The notes beneath the pieces were generated by a model that saw nothing but the letters and a program-made list of their open reading frames with translations, ran no database searches and had not been told where the DNA came from. From DATBGS01 sp036557885 (lineage in GTDB: Bacteria > Chloroflexota > Ktedonobacteria > Ktedonobacterales > DATBGS01), in assembly GCA_036557885.1 (NCBI GenBank), contig DATBGS010000024.1, forward strand, positions 62,001-126,000: 64,000 bases of DNA, in the 5' to 3' direction. The translations under genes and the position numbers were made by a program. Of this stretch, positions 26,481 through 35,756 are shown in pieces; position 1 is the first letter of the stretch, and every line of letters begins with the position of its first letter.

Positions 26481-26510
26481 GGCACCGGCGCGATGGCCGG
26501 TGCTACAAGC
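26481..26510. repeat. Dispersed GC-rich repeat, single copy
   Basis: GGCACCGGCGCGATGGCCGG followed by TGCTACAAGC, two bases beyond the proS stop codon on the minus strand. Confidence 0.7.
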
Positions 26511-26512
26511 GA

Positions 26513-27970
26513 TCAATACGCTTTGGCGAAGATGGCCCACTTTGTGGCCGGGCGTTCACAGTAGAGGCATGCGCCTTCCCCGCCGGGCTGGGCAAGCGGG
26601 ATGTTGCGGATAGTGGCCTGGGTTTTGGCTTTGATCTGGGCCTCGCAGGTGGCATCGCCACACCACCAGGCTTCCACAAATCCCAGGTTAGCGCGATCTG
26701 CCATGCGTGCCTCAAGCTCGGCAAAAGTTTCGGCGCGAGAGGTGCGGCTCTGGCGGAACTCTAGTGCGCGGGTAAACAGGTTGCGTTGAATCTCCTCCAG
26801 CAACACTTTGGCGCGGGCGGCCACCTGATCTTGCGCAACCATTTCTTTGGCGCGGGGTTTCATGTCGCGCCGGACCAGGACGGCCTGATTATTTTGCACA
26901 TCCCTGGGGCCAATCTCCAGGCGCAGCGGGACGCCGCGCAGTTCCCAGTCATTGTACTTGAAGCCGGGCGTTTCTTCGCGCCAATCCACATGGGTACGAA
27001 TGCCCGCGTGACGCAGTTGCGCATCAAGCAGCAATGAAGCAGCAGCAACTACTTCGCGCTCGTGTTCCTTGCGCCAGATAGGGACGATGACCACCTGAAT
27101 GGGCGCAACACGCGGGGGCATCTGGAGGCCCGCGTCATCGCCATGCACCATGATCACGCCGCCAATCATGCGCGTGCTGGCGCCCCAACTGGTCGTCCAG
27201 GCGTATTTGCGCTGCCCATCCACGTCCTGAAACATGATCTCAAAGCTTTTGGCGAAGTTCTGCCCCAGATTGTGCGAGGTGCCCGCCTGAAGCGCCTTGC
27301 CATCGCCCATCATGGCTTCCAGCGAGTAGGTGCGGGCGGCGCCTGCAAAGCGCTCGGCCTCGGTTTTCTGGCCGACGATGACCGGGATCGCCAGCTCGTT
27401 TTCGATGAAATCCTGATAGACATCTACCAGAATTTTCATGGTTTCGGCCTCGGCCTCTTCATCGGTGCGGTGGGCGGTATGGCCTTCCTGCCAGAGAAAC
27501 TCTGAGGTGCGCAGGAAGGGGCGGGTGCGCTTCTCCCAGCGAACCACGTTGCCCCACTGATTATAGAGCAGGGGCAGGTCGCGGTAGGATTGCACCCATC
27601 TGGCGTAGGTGTGGCCGATGATGGTTTCTGAGGTGGGGCGAATTGCCAGGCGCTCGGTCAGTTCTTCGCCGCCGCCATACGTGACCCAGGCAACCTCCGG
27701 GGCAAAGCCTTCAACGTGCTTGGCTTCGCGCTGCAAAAAACTTTCGGGGATGAAAAGCGGAAAATAAAAGTTCTGGTGCCCTGTCGCTTTGATACGATCA
27801 TCAAGCGAGCGCTGGATATTCTCCCAGAGGGCGTAGCCGTAGGGCCGAATAATCATGCAGCCGCGCACCGGCGAATCTTCTGCCAGTTGCGCCTTGCGAA
27901 TGACATCGAGATACCATTGCGAAAAGTCGTCTTTATCTGCCAGGTCTTCTACATAGCGGTCTTCGGTCAT
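26513..27970 (-). CDS. proS: Prolyl-tRNA synthetase (type 3, archaeal/eukaryotic-like)
   Basis: A 485-residue class II aminoacyl-tRNA synthetase that loads proline on tRNA-Pro. It is of the short ProS type 3, lacking the editing insertion of the bacterial form: motif 2 region FLRTSEFLWQEGHTAHRTDE, motif 3 with GGVIMVHGDDAGLQMPPRVA, then an anticodon-binding domain (QVVIVPIWRK) and a C-terminal zinc-binding domain with Cys residues in WWCGDATCEA and CLYCERP. This form is usual in Archaea, Chloroflexi, Deinococcus and some others. The N-terminal DFSQWYLDVIRKAQLAEDSP is typical. No T-box or other leader is evident upstream. Confidence 0.97.
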   Translation of the reverse strand: MTEDRYVEDLADKDDFSQWYLDVIRKAQLAEDSPVRGCMIIRPYGYALWENIQRSLDDRIKATGHQNFYFPLFIPESFLQREAKHVEGFAPEVAWVTYGGGEELTERLAIRPTSETIIGHTYARWVQSYRDLPLLYNQWGNVVRWEKRTRPFLRTSEFLWQEGHTAHRTDEEAEAETMKILVDVYQDFIENELAIPVIVGQKTEAERFAGAARTYSLEAMMGDGKALQAGTSHNLGQNFAKSFEIMFQDVDGQRKYAWTTSWGASTRMIGGVIMVHGDDAGLQMPPRVAPIQVVIVPIWRKEHEREVVAAASLLLDAQLRHAGIRTHVDWREETPGFKYNDWELRGVPLRLEIGPRDVQNNQAVLVRRDMKPRAKEMVAQDQVAARAKVLLEEIQRNLFTRALEFRQSRTSRAETFAELEARMADRANLGFVEAWWCGDATCEAQIKAKTQATIRNIPLAQPGGEGACLYCERPATKWAIFAKAY

Positions 27971-28100
27971 AAAGACTCCTGATGGTCGAAATTTACGACA
28001 AAAAATGCTTTCGTTTATTGTACGACATGAAGGCCACCGTATATGGGCTGAAGCGGTCTGGTAAGATATGTTCAGGAGATGCTACGACACCGAGGTCATC

Positions 28101-28721
28101 ATGGAAAGTGGAGCAGCCAGGCCATCAGCAACGCGCAATCAAGGGTGCATACTGGCAGCGGGCGTTCTGCTGCTGACGTGTGTTCTGCTTGTGGTAGTGC
28201 CAGCCATTTACGGGTTCGCGCATTATCGGGCGGCGCAAATCTATTCTGGTGATCTCCCTGTTTCCAATCAAGCTACCACGATACCCACACAGCGCCCCGA
28301 TACCTATACGCTGACGCTTCAGCCACAAGTCAGCCAGCCGGGAGGCGTCACCGCTGGTTTTACGGTGACTGATAATTTCGGGCGCGTCCTGGCCGCCAGC
28401 ACCGACTTTTACAGCACAGGCTGCCCACCCGGTAGCCCTGCCACGCAAACCTGCCCGGCCCAGAGCCGCGATTTTACCTTTCACAATGCGCTGGGCGGGC
28501 CGGTCAAGTTGGTCGTTGAAGCCACCCAGCCCGACATCAGCATCGGCGTGCAGGTGCGCGATGAGGATGCGGGCGGCATTTTTGCCAGCGGCTCGCTGCT
28601 GGTGTTTGGGGCGGTGCTCGGCTGCGGCTCGCTGCTGTGGGTGGTGTGCGCGGTGATTGTGGGAGTCGTCTATAGACGCATGCAGCAGGGCCAGCGGCAG
28701 GCCAAAAGGACAACCTCCTAG
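28101..28721 (+). CDS. Membrane protein of unknown function with two helices
   Basis: A 206-residue protein with an N-terminal helix (ILAAGVLLLTCVLLVVVPAI), an outside beta-rich domain of about 120 residues with paired cysteines (TGCPPGSPATQTCPA), and a C-terminal helix (LLVFGAVLGCGSLLWVVCAV) before a basic tail. I do not recognise a family. ATG at 28101 has GAGG five bases upstream. It is followed immediately by a CDP-alcohol phosphotransferase gene, so a role in the envelope is possible. Confidence 0.75.
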   Translation: MESGAARPSATRNQGCILAAGVLLLTCVLLVVVPAIYGFAHYRAAQIYSGDLPVSNQATTIPTQRPDTYTLTLQPQVSQPGGVTAGFTVTDNFGRVLAASTDFYSTGCPPGSPATQTCPAQSRDFTFHNALGGPVKLVVEATQPDISIGVQVRDEDAGGIFASGSLLVFGAVLGCGSLLWVVCAVIVGVVYRRMQQGQRQAKRTTS

Positions 28722-28722
28722 C

Positions 28723-29643
28723 GTGAAACCAGCAGCGCAAACATCCGAGCCAACGCCACACACGCCAGCGGGGAACGAGCGCAGCGAGTTTGTGGTGATG
28801 CTGCTGGCTGCCCTGCAACGGGGCCGCTACACGCCGCGTGCCTGGGGGCGCTTTTTCGCAGATTCCTGGCGGAAATCGCGGCAGACGGCGAAAGCGCATC
28901 CGTCGCTGGCACGCTCCTGGGCGCGGGTGTCAGTGGGCATGGGGCTGCTGGGGCTGGCGGGTTGGGCGGTGATCTGGCTGGTGGAAGGGCAGCAAGTGGC
29001 GCTGCGTGTCCTGCCGACGCTCGCACTGTGCCTGATCGTTCAGCAAAGCGATGTGTTTGTACATCTGGGGCTGAACCGCGCCCCGGATGGGCGCTTGCGC
29101 GGGCGTTTGGGCCTCCCCACGACACTCACGCTCATACGCGGGACGCTGGCCGGGCTGCTGGTAGCGCATCTGCTGCGCGGCGTGGTCCCGCCGCCCGCGC
29201 TGACGCTTGGCCTGTACCTGCCTGGCGTTGCGACTGATCTGCTGGATGGCCCGCTTGCGCGGCGCACCAGCTGGACAACGCGCCTGGGCGGTTACCTGGA
29301 TGGAGAGGCCGATTTTTATCTCTTCGCTTCGGTGACGCTCTGCACGTGGCTGGCGGGGCGGCTGCCAGGATGGTTTGCGTTAGCAATGCTGCTGAGGTTC
29401 GTTATAGTGATAGCAGGCGCGATCTTCAGCTACTTCGTCGCCATTCGGCAGGTGGACTTTCGCCACACGATCTGGGGGCGACTTACTGGGACAGGTCAGG
29501 CGTTGTGTCTGATTGTGGCGCTGCTGCCAATTTCGCCTGGGCTGGCATCAGGTCTGCTGCCGCTGCTGTTGGTAACGTTGGCACTGGCGGTATTGGCGCC
29601 GATCATGGGCGTGCGTCAGCAGCTTCGTTTCTGGAAATTGTAA
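28723..29643 (+). CDS. CDP-alcohol phosphatidyltransferase family protein
   Basis: An integral membrane enzyme of about 306 residues that should transfer a phosphatidyl or similar group from a CDP-activated donor to an alcohol. The family signature DG-x2-AR-x(8-9)-G-x3-D-x3-D is complete as DGPLARRTSWTTRLGGYLDG followed by EAD. A soluble stretch of about 60 residues precedes the first helix. The start is taken as GTG 28723, directly behind the previous stop; an overlapping upstream ATG at 28657 also exists. The substrate alcohol is not determinable. It may form an operon with the preceding membrane protein. Confidence 0.83.
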   Translation: MKPAAQTSEPTPHTPAGNERSEFVVMLLAALQRGRYTPRAWGRFFADSWRKSRQTAKAHPSLARSWARVSVGMGLLGLAGWAVIWLVEGQQVALRVLPTLALCLIVQQSDVFVHLGLNRAPDGRLRGRLGLPTTLTLIRGTLAGLLVAHLLRGVVPPPALTLGLYLPGVATDLLDGPLARRTSWTTRLGGYLDGEADFYLFASVTLCTWLAGRLPGWFALAMLLRFVIVIAGAIFSYFVAIRQVDFRHTIWGRLTGTGQALCLIVALLPISPGLASGLLPLLLVTLALAVLAPIMGVRQQLRFWKL

Positions 29644-29728
29644 AAGCAACACGGCTTCTGTTTACATTCGTCCACAAGATCACGCCAAAGTTTCTCTTCT
29701 CAGTTACTCCCCAAAAGTACCGGCCCTA

Positions 29729-29758
29729 TTGACAAAGCTCATCCTTTCCTGTTAAAAT
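29729..29758 (+). promoter_or_regulatory. Promoter of the sedolisin gene
   Basis: TTGACA at 29729-29734, 18-base spacer, TAAAAT at 29753-29758; about 115 bases before the ATG at 29875. Confidence 0.55.
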
Positions 29759-29874
29759 GGGTTACCAGGCAGGCATGTGCCCTTTTGCTTGATTGTTCAC
29801 TGCCAGGGTCATTTCTACCTTACTAGCCATTGGTTTGCGGGGGCACAAGTACATGTAATGCAAGGAAGAAACGA

Positions 29875-32800
29875 ATGAGCGTAAAACTTTCCCGTAAGTG
29901 GACCATCCCCTCGGTCGTGTTTCTTGTATTGCTCTTAATAAGTATGTTGGTGGCTGCGCGAGTGTTGGCCGGGTCTGCCGCCCCCCAGGGGCGCAACACC
30001 CTTCCAGGCCATCTTGTCCCCGCGCTCAAGGGAGCCGCACCACTGCAAGCTGCTAACACGCAGCAATCGCTCAATCTAGTTATCAGTCTGCAACTTTCTA
30101 ATCCTAGCGGGCTACAGGCGCTCATCGCTGCGCAGAATGATGCGCATTCTTCGCTTTATCATCAGTACCTCACTTCAGAGCAATTTCTCTCTAATTTTGC
30201 CCCCTCGCAGGCAAAGGTGAATGCAGTTGTCAGTTTCCTGAGCAGCCAGGGCTTGAAGGTGCAATCTGTCGCCGCAAACCGGCTGACCATTGATGCCACC
30301 GGCACGATGGCTGCGGCTGAGCATGCGTTCAATGTGCAAATTGCCAATTATAACTACCAGGGCCATGTAGTCTACGCGCCTACATCTGAACCTTCTGTTC
30401 CTGCTTCATTGGCTGGCACGATTCTTAACATTGCCGGACTTGATAATGTTTCACAGCCGCATCACTCAAGCCTCTTAGCGAGCGGCAAGAGTGCAGCCAA
30501 AAAGCCCGGCCTGGGGCCAAACGGTGGCTTTACCCCATCCGAGATTCGCACAGCGTATGATATGAATCCGCTGATCGGGCTTTCGGATGGCACCGGCCAG
30601 AATATTGCCATCGTCGAACTGGATGGATATATTCCCAACGATGTCAACACGTATCTGAATAATTACAGCCTTGGCTCGCCCAAGTACACGAACATCCTGG
30701 TGGATGGCGCAACCAACACTCCAGGAGTTCAAGGGGCCGAGGCGGACCTCGATCTGGAGGTGGTCTCAGCCGTTGCACCAGGCGCCACTCAGCGCGTATA
30801 CATTGGCCCTAATACGTTCCAGGGGTTCATTGATGTCTTCAACAGAATTGTTTCAGACAACATCGCCAAAGTAGTCAGCAATAGCTGGGGACTCTGTGAA
30901 TCCGCAGCCGGCAACTCTACCATGCAAGCGTTTCACAACGTGTTTTCCGCAGGCGTAGCGCAAGGGCAGGCGTTCTTTAGCTCCACAGGTGATGCTGGCG
31001 CCTACGATTGCGGGACTACCACCCTGGCGGTAGATTATCCTGGCTCTGACCCGAACGTGGTGGGCGTAGGTGGTACCTCGCTTTTCACCACTGCTGGCGG
31101 CGTCTATAGCAGCGAAACTGCCTGGTCTTGCCCCGGCTGTACTGGACCTGGTTTGCCGCTCAATGGTCTAGGGACTGGTGGTGGCCTTAGTTCATTCTGG
31201 GCACAACCTGCCTATCAGACTGGCCCTGGAATCAGCAACCAGCTTACAAATGGCAAGCGAGCGGTGCCTGATGTCTCGATAGACGGCGACCCCCAGACAG
31301 GGCTTTCTGTCTACTGTACTATCACCGCGTCGTTTTGTATCGGCTGGGATGTGTTCGGTGGCACCAGCGTCTCCTCACAACTCTGGGCAGGCATTGCCGT
31401 AGACATCAACGGATACCTGGCCGCGAGCAATCAACCCACGCTGGGCAGCGCGAGCGCAGCCCTGTACCATCTGTTTAACACCGCGCAAGTCTTCCCCGCT
31501 TACCACGACATCACCAGCGGGAATAACCTCTTCTATCCAGCAACTGCCAACTATGACCTGGCTTCTGGCATCGGCACACCGGATGTCTGGAACCTGGCAC
31601 GCGACCTGAGCGCTGGCAAGCCGGTTGCCCTGCCGCATGCCATCAACCTGATTACCACGCCAGGAGTCAACCCGGCCCCGCAGGTCATCACCCTGGTGAA
31701 TACCGGGGCAAGCACCTTCAACTGGAATCTGACACAAACCGGGTCGCAGGGGATTACGCCCAACCAAACCAGCAACAGCATTGCATCGGGTCTGACCCAG
31801 CAAATTACCGTCTCCTTTAACGTTGGCAACTCGGCCCAGGCGCTTTCAGCCACGCTGACGATCAACGACAACAGCGCGGTTGCCCCGCCAATTATCATTC
31901 CCGTGACGGTGGTGGCAGCCAACGTTTCCAAGACGTGGTACTTTGCCGAAGGGTTCACGGGCGGCTCGTTCACCGAGTTCCTGACGCTCGCCAACCCCAA
32001 CACTGTCTCAGCTAATGTCCAGGTGCAATACTTCCTGGGCACCGGCCAGGTCGTGCCGCAAAGCGTCATCGTCCCCGCCAACTCGCGTGGCACGATCCGG
32101 GTGAATGACATCGTTCCCAATCAGAACGTTTCGGTGGTAGTGAACTCTGATCAGCCCATCGTAGCGGAGCGGCCCATCTACTTCACCTACACCAGCATCG
32201 CAAACCACCCGATTCCAGGTGGCAGCGATGTGCTGGGGGCCACCAGTCTGAGCCAGCAGTTTGACTTTGGCTATCTGGATACCACCAGCTTGCATGACAC
32301 CTTCCTGACCATTCTGAACCAAAATACTCTCGATATGAACGTCACTATCACCTACTTTGCAGCCTCCACTGGTACCCCAACGATCATCCATCACACGGTG
32401 CCAGCCAAAAGCCGGGGCACGGTGAAGGTCAACAACGAAGGGTTGCCTGCTGGCGTCTACAGCGCGTTGGTGACGCTAGACCAGCCTGGGCTGGTGGAAC
32501 GCCCGATGTATCTGGTGGATAGCACCACCCACTTCACCGGCTCGGCTGATGTGGTGGGCGTGACGAATCCGCTGACGGATTGGGATTTCGCTGAGGGCTT
32601 CACCGCCAGCACTTTTAACGAGCGCTACATCCTCTCGAATCCCAGTACTACAAACACCGCGCATGCCACTGTGATCTTCTTCCTGAGCAGCGGCTCGCCG
32701 GTAAGTGTGCCCGTAACGTTAGCCCCTGGTGCACAGCAAACAGTGAATGCGAATGCTGCGCTGGGCAGTAACAATGTGAATAACAGCGCGCATGTCAATT

Positions 32801-33216
32801 CCGACCAGCCCATCCTGGCGGAGCGCTTCATGAGCTTCGATTTCCGGGGCACGGTTCCTGGCGAGACGGATGTGCTGGGAGCAGGGACGCCTTCCAACCT
32901 GTTCTTCTTTGCCGAGGGCTTTACCGGCTCAGGCTTCAACGAGTTCTTGACGATTGAGAATCCCGACGCGACCAACACGGCCACCGTGCAGGTGACGTTC
33001 TTGCCCGCCGACGGAAGCCCAGCCGTTGTGAAGTTCTTCACGGTGGCGCCCAGCAGCCGGTTTACCCTGGATACCAGCACCATCACGGAGGTCAAAGGCA
33101 CGTCCTTCTCGATGGTGGTGGAATCCAATGTGGCAATTGTGGCTGAGCGGCCTATGTACTTCACCTTCCCGCCAAACCAGACGGGCGGCTCTGATGTCAT
33201 CGGCTACCAACCATAA
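29875..33216 (+). CDS. Secreted S53 (sedolisin/kumamolisin) peptidase with four C-terminal repeats
   Basis: An acid serine-carboxyl peptidase of 1113 residues, exported by an N-terminal signal (IPSVVFLVLLLISMLVAARV). Order: activation prodomain (about residues 50-200, with SSLYHQYLTSEQF), catalytic domain (about 210-590), a beta-sandwich linker, then four repeats of about 105 residues. The catalytic Glu and Asp are in GAEADLDLEVVSAVAPGA (E-x3-D, near residue 290), the oxyanion Asp in FFSSTGDAGAYDC, and the Ser in GGTSVSSQLWAGI. The calcium site is in YHDITSGNN. Each repeat opens FAEGFT-like and ends ERPMYF...GGSDVLG; they may bind surfaces or polymers. A perfect intrinsic terminator follows. 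Confidence 0.93.
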   Translation: MSVKLSRKWTIPSVVFLVLLLISMLVAARVLAGSAAPQGRNTLPGHLVPALKGAAPLQAANTQQSLNLVISLQLSNPSGLQALIAAQNDAHSSLYHQYLTSEQFLSNFAPSQAKVNAVVSFLSSQGLKVQSVAANRLTIDATGTMAAAEHAFNVQIANYNYQGHVVYAPTSEPSVPASLAGTILNIAGLDNVSQPHHSSLLASGKSAAKKPGLGPNGGFTPSEIRTAYDMNPLIGLSDGTGQNIAIVELDGYIPNDVNTYLNNYSLGSPKYTNILVDGATNTPGVQGAEADLDLEVVSAVAPGATQRVYIGPNTFQGFIDVFNRIVSDNIAKVVSNSWGLCESAAGNSTMQAFHNVFSAGVAQGQAFFSSTGDAGAYDCGTTTLAVDYPGSDPNVVGVGGTSLFTTAGGVYSSETAWSCPGCTGPGLPLNGLGTGGGLSSFWAQPAYQTGPGISNQLTNGKRAVPDVSIDGDPQTGLSVYCTITASFCIGWDVFGGTSVSSQLWAGIAVDINGYLAASNQPTLGSASAALYHLFNTAQVFPAYHDITSGNNLFYPATANYDLASGIGTPDVWNLARDLSAGKPVALPHAINLITTPGVNPAPQVITLVNTGASTFNWNLTQTGSQGITPNQTSNSIASGLTQQITVSFNVGNSAQALSATLTINDNSAVAPPIIIPVTVVAANVSKTWYFAEGFTGGSFTEFLTLANPNTVSANVQVQYFLGTGQVVPQSVIVPANSRGTIRVNDIVPNQNVSVVVNSDQPIVAERPIYFTYTSIANHPIPGGSDVLGATSLSQQFDFGYLDTTSLHDTFLTILNQNTLDMNVTITYFAASTGTPTIIHHTVPAKSRGTVKVNNEGLPAGVYSALVTLDQPGLVERPMYLVDSTTHFTGSADVVGVTNPLTDWDFAEGFTASTFNERYILSNPSTTNTAHATVIFFLSSGSPVSVPVTLAPGAQQTVNANAALGSNNVNNSAHVNSDQPILAERFMSFDFRGTVPGETDVLGAGTPSNLFFFAEGFTGSGFNEFLTIENPDATNTATVQVTFLPADGSPAVVKFFTVAPSSRFTLDTSTITEVKGTSFSMVVESNVAIVAERPMYFTFPPNQTGGSDVIGYQP

Positions 33217-33282
33217 GCTCTGCCACTATCCCTGGAAAGGATAGGTGGCTGAGGCGACAAACAACGACTATCTCTTTCGCAA

Positions 33283-33327
33283 GCGAGGAGCGCGGGTGGT
33301 ATCACCCGCGCTCCTCGCAGCTTTTTT
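33283..33327 (+). terminator. Intrinsic terminator of the sedolisin gene
   Basis: GCGAGGAGCGCGGGTG (33283-33298), loop GTAT, CACCCGCGCTCCTCGC (33303-33318), then AGC and six T: a perfect 16-bp stem. Confidence 0.9.
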
Positions 33328-33341
33328 GCAAGGGGGTGTCC

Positions 33342-33371
33342 TTGACGAACGCGCACTGAAGTTGCTATAAC
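33342..33371 (+). promoter_or_regulatory. Promoter of the amidohydrolase gene
   Basis: TTGACG at 33342-33347, 18-base spacer, TATAAC at 33366-33371, about 30 bases before the start. Confidence 0.5.
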
Positions 33372-33402
33372 AAAGCCAACCATCAATAAAGGAGCCTCAT
33401 CC

Positions 33403-35016
33403 ATGCAACCCTTGCTCACCCTGGTGAATGGCACGATCTACACGATGAACGCGGCACAGCCCAAGGCCGAGGCGATTATTCTTGACCCGAATACCGGCAC
33501 AATTGCGGGCGTTGGGACCAGCGAGGAGATGCGCCGCCAGGCCGGACCGCTGGCGCAGCTTGTGGACCTGCGCGGGCGCACGGTGCTGCCTGGCTTTATT
33601 GACGCGCATATCCATCTAATCCATGTCGCGCAGCAGTTGCGCAATGTGAGCCAGTTGGGGACGCGCAGCGAGCAGGAAGCAGCAGAGAAGGTGCGCCAGC
33701 GGGCGGCCAACACGCCAAAAGGTCGCTGGATTACCGGCGGGCAGTGGGACCGTACCCTCTGGCCGGACGCGCCGTTTCCCACGCGCGCTTCGCTGGATGC
33801 TGCCGCGCCCGATCATCCGGTGGCGTTGTGGAGCAAGGACGGGCACTTGCTGTGGGTGAATTCGCTGGCGCTGCAACTGGCGGGCATCACCCGCGAAACG
33901 CCCGACCTGGAGGGCGCGACGATTGTGCGCGACGCCAGCGGCGAGCCAACGGGCGTGTTGAAAGAATTTAACGCGACGGGGATGGTTGACCGCATCATCC
34001 CTGCGCCCACTTACGACGAACTGACGCCCGCGTTGCAAGAAGCCACAACCAATCTGGTGAAGCGCGGCATCACCAGTGTACATGATATTGAAGATCATCT
34101 GGCGATTCAACATTTCCAGCGGCTGCACGCCAGTCACGCGCTGGGCGTGCGCGTGCTGTTCTTCTTCCCTCAGAAGTCCATCAAGGCGTTGGGGCAGCTT
34201 GGCTTGCAGGCGGGCTTTGGGGATGAGTGGCTGCGGCTAGGTGGGCTGAAGATTTTTGCGGATGGCACGCTGGGTTCGCAAACCGCCGCGATGCTGGACC
34301 CGTTTGAGCAGAGCAGCAGCCTGGGGATTCTGGCGGTGCCGCCGGATGAGATGAATACGATTGTTTCGGCAGCGGCGGGCAACCGGCTGCATATCGCTGT
34401 TCACGCGATTGGTGATCGCGCCTGCCGGGTGGCGTTGGATGGCATCGAGCGGGCAATGACGCAGGCCAAAGACACGCCGAACGAGGGCGCGGTGCGCTAC
34501 CGGCTGGAGCATGTGCAGTTGATCGCACCAGAAGACATCGCGCGGATGGCAAAGCTGGGGGTGGTTGGCTCAGTGCAGCCGTTCCACGCCGTTTCCGATC
34601 AAGATAACGCCGAGCGGTACTGGGGGAAGCGGGCCAAACGCTCCTATGCTTACAACACCATGCAAAAGGCAGGCGTGCATCTGGCGCTTGGCTCGGATGC
34701 GCCGGTGGAGACGGCTGACCCGCTGCGCATCCTGCACGCCGCCATCACACGACAGGACGATCAGCAGTCTGAGCGGGCACCCTGGCTGCCAGAGCAATCG
34801 TTGAGCGTGGCGCAGGCGTTGTGGAGCTATACGCTGGGCGCGGCGTATTCCGGCGGCGAGGAGCATCGCAAGGGTTCGCTGGAGGCTGGGAAGCTGGCTG
34901 ATCTCGTCGTGCTGGGCGCTGACCCCTTCGCGCTGCCCGGCGCAGAACTGGTGCAGGCGCCAGTGGAGGCCACAGTGATTGGCGGCAAAGTGGCCTATGG
35001 GAATTTGCCCGCATAA
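33403..35016 (+). CDS. Amidohydrolase family 3 protein (YtcJ-like)
   Basis: A 537-residue metal-dependent amidohydrolase of the YtcJ/N-substituted formamide deformylase-like group. Seen: LLTLVNGTIYTMNAAQPKAE at the start, metal ligands in GFIDAHIHLIH (HxH), the carbamylated-lysine-equivalent region FADGTLGSQTAAML, HAIGDRACRVALDGIE, LEHVQLIAPEDI and LALGSDAPVETADPL. The substrate of such proteins is rarely known. AAAGGAG lies well placed before the ATG. It is followed by a channel and an acyltransferase gene on the same strand. Confidence 0.9.
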   Translation: MQPLLTLVNGTIYTMNAAQPKAEAIILDPNTGTIAGVGTSEEMRRQAGPLAQLVDLRGRTVLPGFIDAHIHLIHVAQQLRNVSQLGTRSEQEAAEKVRQRAANTPKGRWITGGQWDRTLWPDAPFPTRASLDAAAPDHPVALWSKDGHLLWVNSLALQLAGITRETPDLEGATIVRDASGEPTGVLKEFNATGMVDRIIPAPTYDELTPALQEATTNLVKRGITSVHDIEDHLAIQHFQRLHASHALGVRVLFFFPQKSIKALGQLGLQAGFGDEWLRLGGLKIFADGTLGSQTAAMLDPFEQSSSLGILAVPPDEMNTIVSAAAGNRLHIAVHAIGDRACRVALDGIERAMTQAKDTPNEGAVRYRLEHVQLIAPEDIARMAKLGVVGSVQPFHAVSDQDNAERYWGKRAKRSYAYNTMQKAGVHLALGSDAPVETADPLRILHAAITRQDDQQSERAPWLPEQSLSVAQALWSYTLGAAYSGGEEHRKGSLEAGKLADLVVLGADPFALPGAELVQAPVEATVIGGKVAYGNLPA

Positions 35017-35063
35017 GCGAAGCCTGTTATTATCAAACCAGCAGAGACACCGAAAGGACGTAC

Positions 35064-35756
35064 ATGGAGGAACTGCTCTCAACAACCGCTGAAGAAAGCG
35101 CTGAAGAAAAAGAAACGGGGCGTGTTGAGGCGTTCAGCGATGGCGTCTTTGCGGTAGCAATCACACTCTTGATTGTCACTGTCAAGATTCCAGACCCGGC
35201 GTCGGAGCATTTGCTCGACCAGATGAGCCACCAGGGGGCAAGCTACCTTGCGTATGTTACCAGCTTTTTGACGATTCTGATCATGTGGGTAAACCATCAC
35301 GCCATCTTCCGGCTCATCAGTCGTTCTGACCAGATGTTCCTGCTGTTGAACGGGCTGCTGCTGATGGATATTACCTTTGTCAATTATCCGACAGCGCTGC
35401 TTGCCAATTTTATTGGGACCAACGACCAGGAAGCTGCCGCGTTGATCTACAGCGCCAATGGGGTACTCATTGCCATCTTATATAATGCGCTGTGGTTCTA
35501 TGCCTCGCGTAACCATCGGCTGCTGAGCAAAAAGGCCGACCCGGCCCTGGTCCATACCATCACCCATCGCTACCGCTTTGGGCCGCTGTTCTATCTCGCC
35601 GCGTTTGTGCTGGCCTTTGTGAGCGTCCTGGCAAGCATAGCGCTGAATCTGGCCCTGGCGTTGTTTTTTGCTTTTACCGGAACAAGTTATAGCGTTCAGG
35701 CACATGATCGAAAAGAGGCCAAAAGAGCAAAGAGGCACGAAGGAGTGCAGCAATGA
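35064..35756 (+). CDS. TMEM175-type potassium channel (DUF1211)
   Basis: A 230-residue membrane protein with six helices of the bacterial TMEM175 family, which form tetrameric K+-leak channels. The signature in helix 1 is seen as RVEAFSDGVFAVAITLLIVT (R-x3-FSDG). Further helices include YLAYVTSFLTILIMWVNHHA and the C-terminal YLAAFVLAFVSVLASIALNL. The start is ATG 35064 with AAAGGA upstream. Its stop overlaps the start of the C45 acyltransferase gene (ATGA), so the two are translationally coupled. Confidence 0.9.
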   Translation: MEELLSTTAEESAEEKETGRVEAFSDGVFAVAITLLIVTVKIPDPASEHLLDQMSHQGASYLAYVTSFLTILIMWVNHHAIFRLISRSDQMFLLLNGLLLMDITFVNYPTALLANFIGTNDQEAAALIYSANGVLIAILYNALWFYASRNHRLLSKKADPALVHTITHRYRFGPLFYLAAFVLAFVSVLASIALNLALALFFAFTGTSYSVQAHDRKEAKRAKRHEGVQQ

